This document shows positions 15,028 through 22,588 of a DNA stretch of 64,000 nucleotides, in pieces. Origin of the DNA: Streptomyces sp. NBC_00708 (lineage in GTDB: Bacteria > Actinomycetota > Actinomycetes > Streptomycetales > Streptomycetaceae); the NCBI GenBank assembly GCA_036226585.1, contig CP108997.1, positions 4,712,001 through 4,776,000 on the forward strand, read 5' to 3'. The notes below the pieces were generated by a model, which made no database searches, was not told the origin of the DNA, and saw only the letters and a program-made list of their open reading frames with translations. Both the position numbers and the translations under genes were made by a program. The first letter of the stretch is position 1. Each line of letters opens with the position of its first letter.

Positions 15028-16251
15028 TTACGCCTCCTCGTCCCACAGCACGGTGCTGTGCGCGGTGGTCAGCGCGGCGATCCGGGACAGCGCCTCCCCG
15101 ACGGGCATCGGGTCCAGCCGCCGGCCGTCGCGCAGCCGCAGGGCGACGAGCCCGTCGGCCGCCTCCTTCGCGCCGATCACCGCCTGGTACGGCACCAGCC
15201 TGGCTTCGCGGATGCGGGCCCCCAGGCTGCCGCGCTCCCGGCCGCTGATCTCCGCGCGCAGCCCCAGCCCGGCACATCGCCCGGCCAGCGCCTCGGCGTC
15301 CGGCAGTTCGGCGTCGGACACCGGAAGGATCGCCAGCTGGTTGGGGGCGAGCCAGGCGGGGAAGGCGCCGCCGTGCTGCTCGATGAGATGGGCGACGGCC
15401 CGCTCGACGCTGCCGATGATGCTGCGGTGCACCATGACCGGGCGGTGCTTCGCCCCGTCGGCGCCGATGTAGTGCAGGTCGAAGCGCTCCGGCTGGTGGA
15501 AGTCGACCTGCACGGTCGACAGGGTGAACTCGCGGCCCGCCGCGTCCTCGGCCTGGACGTCGATCTTCGGCCCGTAGAACGCGGCCTCGCCCTCCGCCGC
15601 CTCGTACGGCAGCCCCGACGCGTCCAGCACCTCGGTCAGCAGGGCGGTGGAGCGCCGCCACAGCTCCGGGGCGGCGACGTACTTCCCGCCCGCGCCCGGC
15701 AGCGAGAGCCGGAAGCGGGCCGGGCGGATGCCCAGCGCCTCGTACGCCCGCCGGATCATGTCCAGCGCGCCGCGTGCCTCGTCGGCGACCTGGTCCACGG
15801 TGCAGAAGATGTGCGCGTCGTTGAGCTGGATGGAGCGCACCCGGGTCAGCCCGCCGAGCACCCCGGACAGCTCCGCGCGGTACATCCCGCCCAGCTCCGC
15901 CATCCGCAGAGGCAGTTCGCGGTAGCTGTGCGAGCGGGAGCGGTAGATCACCGCGTGGTGCGGGCACAGGCTCGGCCGCAGCACCAGCTGTCCCTCGCCC
16001 AGGTCCATCGGCGGGAACATGTCGTCGCTGTAGTGCGCCCAGTGCCCCGAGCGTTCGTACAGCTCCCGTTTGCCGAGCACCGGCGAGTACACATGGCGGT
16101 AGCCGGCCCGGCGCTCGGCGGCGCGGATGTACTCCTCCAGGGTGTGCCGCAGCTCGGCCCCGTCCGGCAGCCAGTAGGGCAGGCCCGCGCCGATCAGCGG
16201 GTCGGTGTCGAACAGCTCCAGCTCGCGGCCGAGTTTCCGGTGGTCGTGCAT
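15028..16251 (-). CDS. thrS: Threonyl-tRNA synthetase lacking TGS and editing domains
   Basis: Protein of 407 aa against about 640-660 for bacterial ThrRS. It starts directly at the class II catalytic core (DHRKLGRELELF). Zinc ligands are present at C96 (RPSLCPHH), H147 (DAHIFC) and H275 (PVMVHRSI). Motif 2 (YRAELSGVLGGLTRVRS) and motif 3 (GSVERAVAHLIE) are intact, and the anticodon-binding domain fills about 300-400. TGS and editing domains are absent. It would charge tRNA-Thr in the cytoplasm without proofreading. Second ThrRS copies can give immunity to ThrRS inhibitors such as borrelidin or obafluorin. A leader peptide with three threonine codons and a terminator hairpin lie upstream. Confidence 0.88.
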   Translation of the reverse strand: MHDHRKLGRELELFDTDPLIGAGLPYWLPDGAELRHTLEEYIRAAERRAGYRHVYSPVLGKRELYERSGHWAHYSDDMFPPMDLGEGQLVLRPSLCPHHAVIYRSRSHSYRELPLRMAELGGMYRAELSGVLGGLTRVRSIQLNDAHIFCTVDQVADEARGALDMIRRAYEALGIRPARFRLSLPGAGGKYVAAPELWRRSTALLTEVLDASGLPYEAAEGEAAFYGPKIDVQAEDAAGREFTLSTVQVDFHQPERFDLHYIGADGAKHRPVMVHRSIIGSVERAVAHLIEQHGGAFPAWLAPNQLAILPVSDAELPDAEALAGRCAGLGLRAEISGRERGSLGARIREARLVPYQAVIGAKEAADGLVALRLRDGRRLDPMPVGEALSRIAALTTAHSTVLWDEEA

Positions 16252-16262
16252 GGCGGTCTCCT

Positions 16263-16291
16263 CGCGTGGGAAGGGCGAGCGACCCCACGCG
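16263..16291 (-). other. Leader hairpin next to the thrS ribosome binding site
   Basis: Arms CGCGTGGG and CCCACGCG form a stem in the transcript between the terminator and the thrS start; the GAGGAG ribosome binding site follows immediately. It may tune translation of the synthetase. The pairing is seen in the sequence; the function is inferred. Confidence 0.4.
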
Positions 16292-16292
16292 A

Positions 16293-16320
16293 AAGCCCCG
16301 GGGCGCTCGCCCCGGGGCTT
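16293..16320 (-). terminator. Attenuator terminator in the thrS leader
   Basis: AAGCCCCGGGGC and GCCCCGGGGCTT pair perfectly (12 bp, 4-nt loop). The hairpin lies between the leader peptide stop and the synthetase start, where a regulated terminator belongs. A segment of the leader (16345-16351) can pair with its left arm as an antiterminator. Confidence 0.7.
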
Positions 16321-16336
16321 GTCGGCTGGTCAGCAG

Positions 16337-16375
16337 TCAGCGCGCCGGGACACTCTCCGGCGTCGTCGTGTTCAT
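16337..16375 (-). CDS. Threonine leader peptide (attenuator)
   Basis: A 12-codon reading frame, MNTTTPESVPAR, has three consecutive ACG threonine codons (16361-16369). It ends in TGA 17 bases before a perfect terminator hairpin, upstream of a threonyl-tRNA synthetase gene. An in-frame ATG five codons upstream (16390) gives MQRAAMNTTT and could be a leaderless start. Low charged tRNA-Thr would stall the ribosome at the Thr codons and release the antiterminator segment. This is the classical ribosome-mediated attenuation layout; the peptide itself probably has no other function. Confidence 0.7.
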   Translation of the reverse strand: MNTTTPESVPAR

Positions 16376-16397
16376 GGCGGCACGCTGCATGGCGCCG

Positions 16398-16403
16398 ACG
16401 CTA
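16398..16403 (-). promoter_or_regulatory. Possible -10 element for the thrS leader transcript
   Basis: TAGCGT matches the actinobacterial TANNNT -10 pattern. It is seven bases upstream of the ATG at 16390, which would make the leader peptide mRNA leaderless. No good -35 is visible. Confidence 0.35.
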
Positions 16404-16464
16404 ACAGCGCCCCGGGTCCGTCCGCATCCGGTTTTCCCGCCTGCATGCGGGGGAAGGCCGCCGC

Positions 16465-17172
16465 TCATCCCTTCTTCACCGAGTCCAGGTGGGCGAAGAC
16501 CACCACGTTGTCCTCGTAGTCCTTCACCTTCCGGTCGTAGTTGCCGCCGCAGGTGATCAGCCGCAACTGGGCGTCCGGGGTGTCGGCGTACACCTTCTTG
16601 TCGGGGAAGTCCGCCTTGCTGAACGTCTCCACGGTGTCGACGGCGAACGAGGCCACCGTCCCGTCGGCGCGGGTGATGTCGACGGTCGCGCCGGGTTTCA
16701 GGAAGCGCAGCTGGAGGAAGACGGCCGGGCCGGTCGTGGTGTCGACATGGCCCGCCACGATCGAGGCTCCCCGCTCGCCGGGCGTCACCCCGTCCTTGAA
16801 CCAGCCGACGAGGTTCTTGTCGTTCGGCGGCGGCGCGTCGAGCCGGCCCGAAGCGCCGATCGACAGCGGGGTGAACGGCGCGTCCACCGCGATGGCCGGG
16901 ATGCGCAGCCGCGTCGGCACCGAGCGCGGCAGCGAGGGCGAGGCGCTCGCGGTGGCCTTCGACGTGGCCGCGGCCGACGGGGAGGCGGCGGCCGGCGCGG
17001 CGGCGGCGGGCGGGGCCGGGGGCTTGTCGTCGGCCGGCGAGCCGATGGAGTGGTAGATCAGGGTCATGCCGAGCCCGGCCGCCGCGAGGGGCCAGAACAG
17101 GGCCCGGCCGAGCGGGCCGGCGGGGGCCGCGGCCCCCTGGGAGGGGGTTTCGGTGGTCTGCGGGGCGGCCAT
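16465..17172 (-). CDS. Class F sortase
   Basis: Protein of 235 aa. The N-terminal membrane anchor is at about 22-42, followed by a Pro/Ala/Ser linker (45-85) and a sortase beta-barrel. The catalytic set is H142 (AGHVDT), C208 (LITCGG) and R214 (YDRKVKDY), matching actinobacterial class F sortases. It would act outside the membrane, cleaving a sorting signal and joining the protein to peptidoglycan or another acceptor. The gene directly upstream encodes a secreted repeat protein with a C-terminal membrane segment and RLRRRQ tail, a likely substrate. The two genes face the same way with about 117 bp between them. Confidence 0.9.
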   Translation of the reverse strand: MAAPQTTETPSQGAAAPAGPLGRALFWPLAAAGLGMTLIYHSIGSPADDKPPAPPAAAAPAAASPSAAATSKATASASPSLPRSVPTRLRIPAIAVDAPFTPLSIGASGRLDAPPPNDKNLVGWFKDGVTPGERGASIVAGHVDTTTGPAVFLQLRFLKPGATVDITRADGTVASFAVDTVETFSKADFPDKKVYADTPDAQLRLITCGGNYDRKVKDYEDNVVVFAHLDSVKKG

Positions 17173-17289
17173 GGGAAACGTGCCTTTCGTCCGTGCGGTG
17201 CGGTACGCGAGGGGCCCGGGGGAAAACGCGGGCGCCGCGGCCGCCGTCCGGAGGGACGGCGACCGCGACGACAGAGGGCCCGGGGCCGG

Positions 17290-18063
17290 TCAGGCCATCG
17301 CACCGCCGGACGCCTGGCGGCGGCGGAGCCGGTACGCGGCCACGCCGGCGCCACCGAGCAGCAGCAGCGAACCGGCCGCCAGACCGCTGCCGGTCATCGC
17401 CATCGCGCCGCCACCGGTGTGCATGCCGCCGCTGGGCTTGTCCTTCTTCCAGCCCTCGTCCTCGGACTTCGACGCGGAGCCGGTCTTGTCCCCCTCGTCG
17501 CTGTCCGGCTGCCACTCCTTGGCGACCGTGTTGGCGAGCGCGCCGCCACCGGTGTGCACGCCGCCGCTGGGCTTGTCCTCGTCCTTGTACTTGCCGCCCT
17601 CGTCGCCGGGCTGCCACTCCTTGGCGACCGTGCTCGCGAGCGCGCCACCGCCGGTGTGGACGCCGCCGTGCGGCTTGTCGGCGTCGTCCTTCTTGTACTT
17701 GCCGCCTTCGTCACCGGGCTCCCAGCCCTCGGCGACCGACTTGGCGAGGGCGCCGCCACCGGTGTGGACGCCGCCGTGGGGCTTGTCGGCGTCGTCCTTC
17801 TTGTACTTGCCGCCCTCGTCGCCCGGCTGCCACTCCTTGGCGACCGTCATCGACAGCGCGCCGCCACCGGTGTGGACGCCGCCGTGGGGCTTGTCCTTCT
17901 TCCAGCCGTCGCCGTCGTCGGACGTGGAGTGCTCGTGGTCGGAGGCGGACGAGCCGCCGTGGTCCTGGTCGGCGGCCACGGTCATGGCGTAGGCCGAGGG
18001 AGCGGTGATGGTGAGGACCGCCGTGACGGCGGCCGAAGCGAACAGCGTGCGGGCAGAGCGCAT
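17290..18063 (-). CDS. Secreted GGVHTGGG-repeat protein, putative sortase substrate
   Basis: Protein of 257 aa. A signal peptide (about 1-27, ending in APSAYA) precedes a Ser/Asp/His-rich segment. Six GG(V/M)HTGGGA cores follow, five of them in near-repeats of the form KP(H/S)GGVHTGGGAL..VAKEWQPGDEGGKYKK. The protein ends with a hydrophobic segment (LAAGSLLLLGGAGVAAY) and RLRRRQ, the layout of a cell-wall sorting signal. No canonical LPXTG is present; the last HTGGGAMAMTGSG stretch is where cleavage would be expected. The neighbouring class F sortase is the obvious partner. The start is the ATG at 18063, just before the signal sequence. The function is unknown. Confidence 0.85.
   Translation of the reverse strand: MRSARTLFASAAVTAVLTITAPSAYAMTVAADQDHGGSSASDHEHSTSDDGDGWKKDKPHGGVHTGGGALSMTVAKEWQPGDEGGKYKKDDADKPHGGVHTGGGALAKSVAEGWEPGDEGGKYKKDDADKPHGGVHTGGGALASTVAKEWQPGDEGGKYKDEDKPSGGVHTGGGALANTVAKEWQPDSDEGDKTGSASKSEDEGWKKDKPSGGMHTGGGAMAMTGSGLAAGSLLLLGGAGVAAYRLRRRQASGGAMA
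17400..17890 (-). repeat. Tandem protein-coding repeats (about 100-120 bp units)
   Basis: The reading frame holds six copies of a core encoding GG(V/M)HTGGGA, at about 17395-17425, 17540, 17645, 17750 and 17870, separated by EWQPGDEGGKYK-type spacers. Nucleotide identity between units is high, so copy number may vary between strains. Confidence 0.75.
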
Positions 18064-18294
18064 CTGTACACATTTCCTTTCGTCGCCCCTGCGAGGAGTG
18101 ACGGCGTGTCGACTCCTGGTGACGCAGCGGCTACGTGATCCACCGTCAGTCCGAACCCGGCGGCGCGCCATCGGAGAGCCACGCATGGGGGCTACGGCAT
18201 GGGCCCATCGAGTGGCGAGGCACGGATAATCACCCGTTGGACGGCATGGCACGCCCCCGCGAGGTTTGGGCTCGGCCCGGAACTTCCCGCTCCG

Positions 18295-19134
18295 TCAGTT
18301 CAGGAGCGCCCGCGCCGCCCGCGCGCTGTGCCGCACCGCCTCCGCCACGGCCGGCTCCACGTCCTCGACGACCCGCGCGTACTCCTCCATCTCGGCCGCC
18401 CCGCGCAGGAACTCCCCGGCCCGCACCAGCAGCTGGGCGCGCTCGTAGCGCAGGGTGGCCGGGTGCGACGGCAGCAGCAGGGACAGCTCCACCGCCCACA
18501 GCGCCACGGCCGTCTGCTCCGGGCGGGCCGCGGCCCAGGCCCGGATGTTGTTCAGGACGCGCAGCACGGTCTCCAGCGGCCGTGCCGGCTCCAGCGACGA
18601 GGGCTCCCAGCGCTCCCCGGTCGCGCTCGTCACCATCAGCTCCGCGTCCTGGTCCGTCAGTGGCCGCCCGCCCGCGAACGGATCGGCGAGCACCCGCTCG
18701 TCCGGGTCGCCGAAGCCGACCACGAAATGACCCGGCAGGGCCACCCCGTACACCGGGGCGCCCGCCCGCCGGGCGACCTCGATCCACACCACCGACAGCA
18801 GGATCGGCAGCCCGCGCCGCCGCCGCAGCACCTCGTGCAGCAGGGACGACTCCAGGCGCCGGTAGTCCGCCGTCGAGCCCTCGAACCCGCACCGCTCACC
18901 GAGCAGTTCGGCCAGCGCCGACGCCCAGGCGTGGCCGCCGCGCAGCCCGTACGGGAGCAGACCGGCCAGCCGGTCCAGCTCGATCTGGGCCTCGTCGATG
19001 CCCCGCGTGTCCAGCGCCGGGTCCGCCTCCGCCGCCACCAGCAGGCACAGCAGCGCCAGGTCGGGCCGCTCGGCCCTGGCCTCCTCCGCGAACCGGCGGC
19101 GCAGCTCCTCGCGGTCGTTGCTCTCGGGGGCCAC
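18295..19134 (-). CDS. SirB1/transglutaminase-like family protein
   Basis: Protein of 279 aa. It has the Transglut_core2 (SirB1) pattern: an LLHEVLRRRRGLPILLSVVWIEVARRAG segment, then YGVALPGHFVVGF, which corresponds to the conserved Asn/Gln and His/Gly region of the family, and a C-terminal tetratricopeptide-like tail. The biochemical role of the family is not settled. It is four bases downstream of the GNAT gene on the same strand, so the two are probably co-transcribed. The ATG at 19134 fits the start of the conserved domain. Confidence 0.8.
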   Translation of the reverse strand: MAPESNDREELRRRFAEEARAERPDLALLCLLVAAEADPALDTRGIDEAQIELDRLAGLLPYGLRGGHAWASALAELLGERCGFEGSTADYRRLESSLLHEVLRRRRGLPILLSVVWIEVARRAGAPVYGVALPGHFVVGFGDPDERVLADPFAGGRPLTDQDAELMVTSATGERWEPSSLEPARPLETVLRVLNNIRAWAAARPEQTAVALWAVELSLLLPSHPATLRYERAQLLVRAGEFLRGAAEMEEYARVVEDVEPAVAEAVRHSARAARALLN

Positions 19135-19137
19135 CGG

Positions 19138-20136
19138 TCACACCGGCCGGAAGTGGTGGTAGAGGTGGTGCGTCGCGAAGCCCATCCCGTCGTACAGCGC
19201 GCGGGCGCCCTCGTTGTCCGCCTCCACCTGGAGCCAGGCGGCGGACGCGCCCTCGTCCATCGCCTGCCGGGCCAGTGCGGTCATCACGGCGGTCGCGAGG
19301 CCCCGGCGGCGGTGCTCGGGAGCCACCTCGACCGCCATGAACCCGGCCCACCGCCCGTCCACCACGCACCGCCCGATCGCGGCGGGCGCCTCGCCCGCCT
19401 CGCCGGGCACGGTCGCGAACCACACCGAAGGCCCGCTGTGCAGCACCGACGACACCTCGGGGCCCGGGGTCCCGACGCGCTGGTAGCGGGAGAGCCACGC
19501 CGCGTCGGCCGTACGCTCCAGCCGGACCCGGGACACCTCGGCCGGCAGGTCACCGACCGGGGCGAGCGCGGCGATCCGCACCTCCGCCGTCACCTCGCGC
19601 CGCCAGCCGTGCTCCTCCAGCGCCGCGCACAGCTCCTCCTGCGCGTCCTCGGCACCGGTCGCCGTCTGCACGTACGGGGGCAGGCCCCGGTCCGCGTACC
19701 ACTGCCGGACACGCCCGAGCGCCACGCCGAGCGGGACGCCCGGATCGCCGAGCGGCAGCACCGAGTTGGCGCGCCGGGTGAATCCGCCGGCGGCGCGCAG
19801 CAGCCAGTCGCCCAGCGGCTCGCTCTCCACCGGCTGCCAGGCGCGCGCGTATACGGGGGCCAGTTCCCCGTAGGAGGCGGCCGGACCGCGCCGCCGGGCC
19901 GGGGCGGACGGCACGACCTTGCCCGCGACCAGCGAGGACTCCGCGATGCGTACGGACTCGCCGTTCTTGGGTGTGAGGGACAGCACACCGTCGTCCCACG
20001 ATGTGAGAACGCCGACCGTGTCGGTGAATTTCGGACCCTCGGCACCGTCTCCGGTCAAACGCCGGACTGATACCCGTTTGCCCACGTCAGCCGGTGCAAT
20101 TCGGACCTCAAGCCGTCCGCCGATGGTGAATTCCAC
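19138..20136 (-). CDS. GNAT-family N-acetyltransferase with N-terminal SH3-like domain
   Basis: Protein of 332 aa. An N-terminal beta-rich segment (about 1-75, GKRVSVRRL...GVLTSWDDGVLSLTP) precedes a middle region containing YARAWQPVESEPLGDWLLRAAGGFTRRANSVL. The C-terminal acetyl-CoA domain has the motif A loop EHRRRGLATAVM and an ADNEGARALYDGMGF ending. It would acetylate an amine on a small molecule or protein; the substrate is unknown. It is divergent from the ferredoxin gene. This two-domain form is widely conserved in actinobacteria. Confidence 0.88.
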   Translation of the reverse strand: MEFTIGGRLEVRIAPADVGKRVSVRRLTGDGAEGPKFTDTVGVLTSWDDGVLSLTPKNGESVRIAESSLVAGKVVPSAPARRRGPAASYGELAPVYARAWQPVESEPLGDWLLRAAGGFTRRANSVLPLGDPGVPLGVALGRVRQWYADRGLPPYVQTATGAEDAQEELCAALEEHGWRREVTAEVRIAALAPVGDLPAEVSRVRLERTADAAWLSRYQRVGTPGPEVSSVLHSGPSVWFATVPGEAGEAPAAIGRCVVDGRWAGFMAVEVAPEHRRRGLATAVMTALARQAMDEGASAAWLQVEADNEGARALYDGMGFATHHLYHHFRPV

Positions 20137-20253
20137 AGCTCTGTCCGCCCCTCCTGTTCGGTTCGTGCCCGCGAACGGAGATACTAGGGGCGGGCATCGA
20201 CGACGCCGCGCTCCCGCGCGAGAGCCAACGCCCTACCGAGGAGGAACGACAGC

Positions 20254-20574
20254 GTGACCTACGTCATCGCGCAGCCTTGTGTCGACGTCAAGGACAAGGC
20301 CTGCATCGAAGAGTGCCCCGTCGACTGCATCTACGAGGGCCAGCGGTCCTTGTACATCCACCCGGACGAGTGCGTCGACTGCGGAGCCTGCGAGCCGGTC
20401 TGCCCGGTGGAAGCGATCTTCTACGAGGACGACACCCCGGACGAGTGGAAGGACTACTACAAGGCGAACGTCGAGTTCTTCGACGACCTCGGGTCGCCCG
20501 GTGGTGCCTCCAAGCTCGGCCTGATCGAGCGCGACCACGCGTTCATCGCCGCGCTGCCGCCGCAGAACCAGTAA
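20254..20574 (+). CDS. fdxA: Bacterial 7Fe-type ferredoxin
   Basis: Protein of 106 aa. The first cysteine set (PCVDVKDKACIEECPVDC) and the second (CVDCGACEPVCP) give the 3Fe-4S/4Fe-4S arrangement of FdxA-type ferredoxins. The C-terminal extension is of the usual length. The GTG at 20254 follows GAGGAA. It carries electrons in the cytoplasm. It is followed by dapC, as in mycobacteria, where fdxC (Rv1177) precedes the aminotransferase gene Rv1178. The pair probably share a promoter in the 117-bp gap before the gene, with a 120-bp gap between them. Confidence 0.95.
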   Translation: MTYVIAQPCVDVKDKACIEECPVDCIYEGQRSLYIHPDECVDCGACEPVCPVEAIFYEDDTPDEWKDYYKANVEFFDDLGSPGGASKLGLIERDHAFIAALPPQNQ

Positions 20575-20694
20575 CAGCGCCCCGGCACGTGCGCCGCCCC
20601 GGTCCCGTACGGCTCGCCGCCGTGCGGGGCCGCGGTGTTTCCCGCGGTCCTTCCGGGCCGCCCGCGTGAACCCCGTACGAGAAAGCAGAGAGCC

Positions 20695-21789
20695 GTGTCC
20701 GCAGTCTCCTCCCGCCTCCCGGTCTTCCCCTGGGACAAGCTGGCGCCCTTCAAGTCGACGGCCGAGGCCCACCCGGACGGGATCGTGGACCTGTCCGTCG
20801 GCACGCCCGTCGACCCGGTGCCCGAGCTGATCCGGCAGGCGCTCGTCGCGGCTGCGGACAGCCCCGGCTATCCGACGGTGTGGGGGACGGCCGCCCTGCG
20901 CGACGCGCTCACCGGCTGGGTGGAGCGGCGGCTCGGCGCGGTCGCGGTGGCCCACGAGAACGTGCTGCCCGTCGTCGGCTCCAAGGAACTGGTGGCCTGG
21001 CTGCCGACCCAGCTCGGCCTCGGCGCCGGCGACAAGGTCGCCTACCCGCGCCTCGCCTACCCGACGTACGAGGTCGGCGCCCGGCTCTGCGGCGCCGAGC
21101 CCGTGGTCTACGACGACCCGACCGAGCTGGACCCGACGGGCCTCAAGCTGCTCTGGCTCAACTCCCCGTCCAACCCGACCGGCAAGGTGCTCTCCAAGGA
21201 CGAGCTGATCCGGATCGTCGCCTGGGCGCGCGAGCACGGGGTGCTGGTCTTCAGCGACGAGTGCTACCTGGAGCTGGGCTGGGAGGCCGAGCCGGTCTCC
21301 GTGCTCCACCCGGACGTCTGCGGCGGTACGTACGAGGGCGTCGTCGCCGTCCACTCGCTGTCCAAGCGGTCCAACCTCGCCGGCTACCGCGCCGCGTTCA
21401 TCGCGGGCGACGCGGCCGTGCTCAGCGAGCTGCTGCTGATCCGCAAGCACGGCGGGATGATGACGCCCGCGCCCGTCCAGGCCGCGACCGTCGCCGCGCT
21501 CGGCGACGACACGCACGTGGCCGAGCAGCGCACCCGCTACGCCGGCCGGCGCGCCGCCCTGCGTACGGCCCTGGAGGCCCACGGCTTCCGGATCGAGCAC
21601 AGCGAGGCGAGCCTCTACCTCTGGGCGACCCGCGACGAACCGTGCTGGGACACCGTGGCGTACCTGGCGGACCTGGGCATCCTGGTGGCGCCCGGCGACT
21701 TCTACGGACCGGCCGGCGACCAGTTCGTCCGCGTGGCGTTCACGGCCACCGACGAGCGCGTGGCGGCAGCGGTCAAGCGCCTGGGCTGA
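20695..21789 (+). CDS. dapC: Succinyldiaminopimelate transaminase DapC
   Basis: Protein of 364 aa, a class I/II aminotransferase. The PLP-binding lysine is at about K224 in SLSKRSNLAG, with the NSPSNPTGK motif at about 156-164 and a C-terminal RVAFTATDE substrate-binding arginine region. It converts N-succinyl-2-amino-6-ketopimelate to N-succinyl-LL-diaminopimelate in the lysine and peptidoglycan pathway. The next enzyme, DapE, is encoded at 23551. The GTG at 20695 is preceded by AGCAGAGAG. The gene ends at a 42-bp perfect palindrome that should stop transcription. Confidence 0.93.
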   Translation: MSAVSSRLPVFPWDKLAPFKSTAEAHPDGIVDLSVGTPVDPVPELIRQALVAAADSPGYPTVWGTAALRDALTGWVERRLGAVAVAHENVLPVVGSKELVAWLPTQLGLGAGDKVAYPRLAYPTYEVGARLCGAEPVVYDDPTELDPTGLKLLWLNSPSNPTGKVLSKDELIRIVAWAREHGVLVFSDECYLELGWEAEPVSVLHPDVCGGTYEGVVAVHSLSKRSNLAGYRAAFIAGDAAVLSELLLIRKHGGMMTPAPVQAATVAALGDDTHVAEQRTRYAGRRAALRTALEAHGFRIEHSEASLYLWATRDEPCWDTVAYLADLGILVAPGDFYGPAGDQFVRVAFTATDERVAAAVKRLG

Positions 21790-21800
21790 GCATCCGCGTA

Positions 21801-21842
21801 CGTGAGGGCCCCGGGGAGTGCGCACTCCCCGGGGCCCTCACG
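21801..21842. terminator. 42-bp perfect palindrome, bidirectional terminator
   Basis: Arms CGTGAGGGCCCCGGGGAGTG-C and its exact complement, with no unpaired loop base, lie between the convergent dapC and a small secreted-protein gene. Such loopless palindromes are common as terminators in Streptomyces. Confidence 0.8.
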
Positions 21843-21859
21843 CGTCACGACGGGGTGCG

Positions 21860-22273
21860 TCAGCCGAGCGGCAGGCCCTTGGTGAGGCCGTCGGTGGGCA
21901 GACCGCCCTTGGCCGCGCCGGTCAGAGTGCTGGTGACGTCGCCGCCCTTGGTCGCGCCCTTGGTGGTGCCGGAGACCTTCTTCGCCGCGGGGGCGGCCTT
22001 GCCGCCGACGTCGCTGAGCGTCTTGCCCGCCACCGGCAGCGTGGTGCCGACGACCTTGCCGCCGGTCTGGGCCGCCGTGGCGCCGGCCGGCTTGGCGGCA
22101 CCGTCGACCGTCTTGCCGAGACCGGAACCCTCGACGCTGGTGAGGCCGCCGAGGTCCGGGGTCTGCGGGAGCTCCGCGGCACCGGCGGCGCCGGCCGCAC
22201 CGACCACGGGGGCCGCACCCGCCGCGATCAGCAGCGCGGTACGGGCGATCCGACGGGTCAGGGGGAGGGACAT
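21860..22273 (-). CDS. Small secreted protein, function unknown
   Basis: Protein of 137 aa with a signal peptide (RRIARTALLIAAGAAPVVGAAGAAGAA, about 7-32), followed by a low-complexity segment rich in Gly, Thr, Lys and Ala with repeated motifs such as KTVDGA, GKTLSDVGGK and GATKGG. No enzyme motif is seen. The ATG at 22273 is preceded by AGGAG on the coding strand. Relatives are common in Streptomyces and sometimes carry the unsupported label ATP-binding protein. It is the last gene before the dapC terminator, facing it. Confidence 0.75.
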   Translation of the reverse strand: MSLPLTRRIARTALLIAAGAAPVVGAAGAAGAAELPQTPDLGGLTSVEGSGLGKTVDGAAKPAGATAAQTGGKVVGTTLPVAGKTLSDVGGKAAPAAKKVSGTTKGATKGGDVTSTLTGAAKGGLPTDGLTKGLPLG

Positions 22274-22588
22274 GATGCTCCTTCGACGGGAGAGGAAAAC
22301 GGGCTGTCCGTGGGCCGGACGCCATGACAACCGTCCTGGGGGCGGGTGAGGTTGCGGTGCGACGACGTAAAGACTGAGCAATGCGTCGGATAATCCTCAG
22401 CGGAGGAACCCGGGCAAACGGTGCGCGCCGCCATTGTCCGCCGAACCGTCACTCCCCTTGTGGCGCAAGGCTTGCGGGAGGCGCGGAGACGCCCCGTGAC
22501 CTGCTGTTCAGGGGGCGCCGGAGGCGCACGACGGTACGCCCGTACGGGCGAGGCCTCGCACGTACGCACGCCTATGGTTGCCGGGCCC
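22274..22588. other. Intergenic region of 315 bp
   Basis: It lies between two minus-strand genes. The only clear structure is a 14-bp perfect palindrome, CGCCCGTACGGGCG, at 22537-22550, with further CGTACG motifs up to 22570. It could be an operator or a weak terminator. No open reading frame with coding character was seen. Confidence 0.4.

Noticed and set aside
16252..16464. T-box riboswitch upstream of the ThrRS gene
   Set aside because: No AGGGTGGNACCGCG T-box motif is present on the minus strand; the leader peptide and hairpins fit attenuation instead.
17395..17890. Regularly spaced repeats resembling a CRISPR array
   Set aside because: The units are in frame inside a secreted protein gene and encode GG(V/M)HTGGGA repeats; there are no unique spacers or cas genes.
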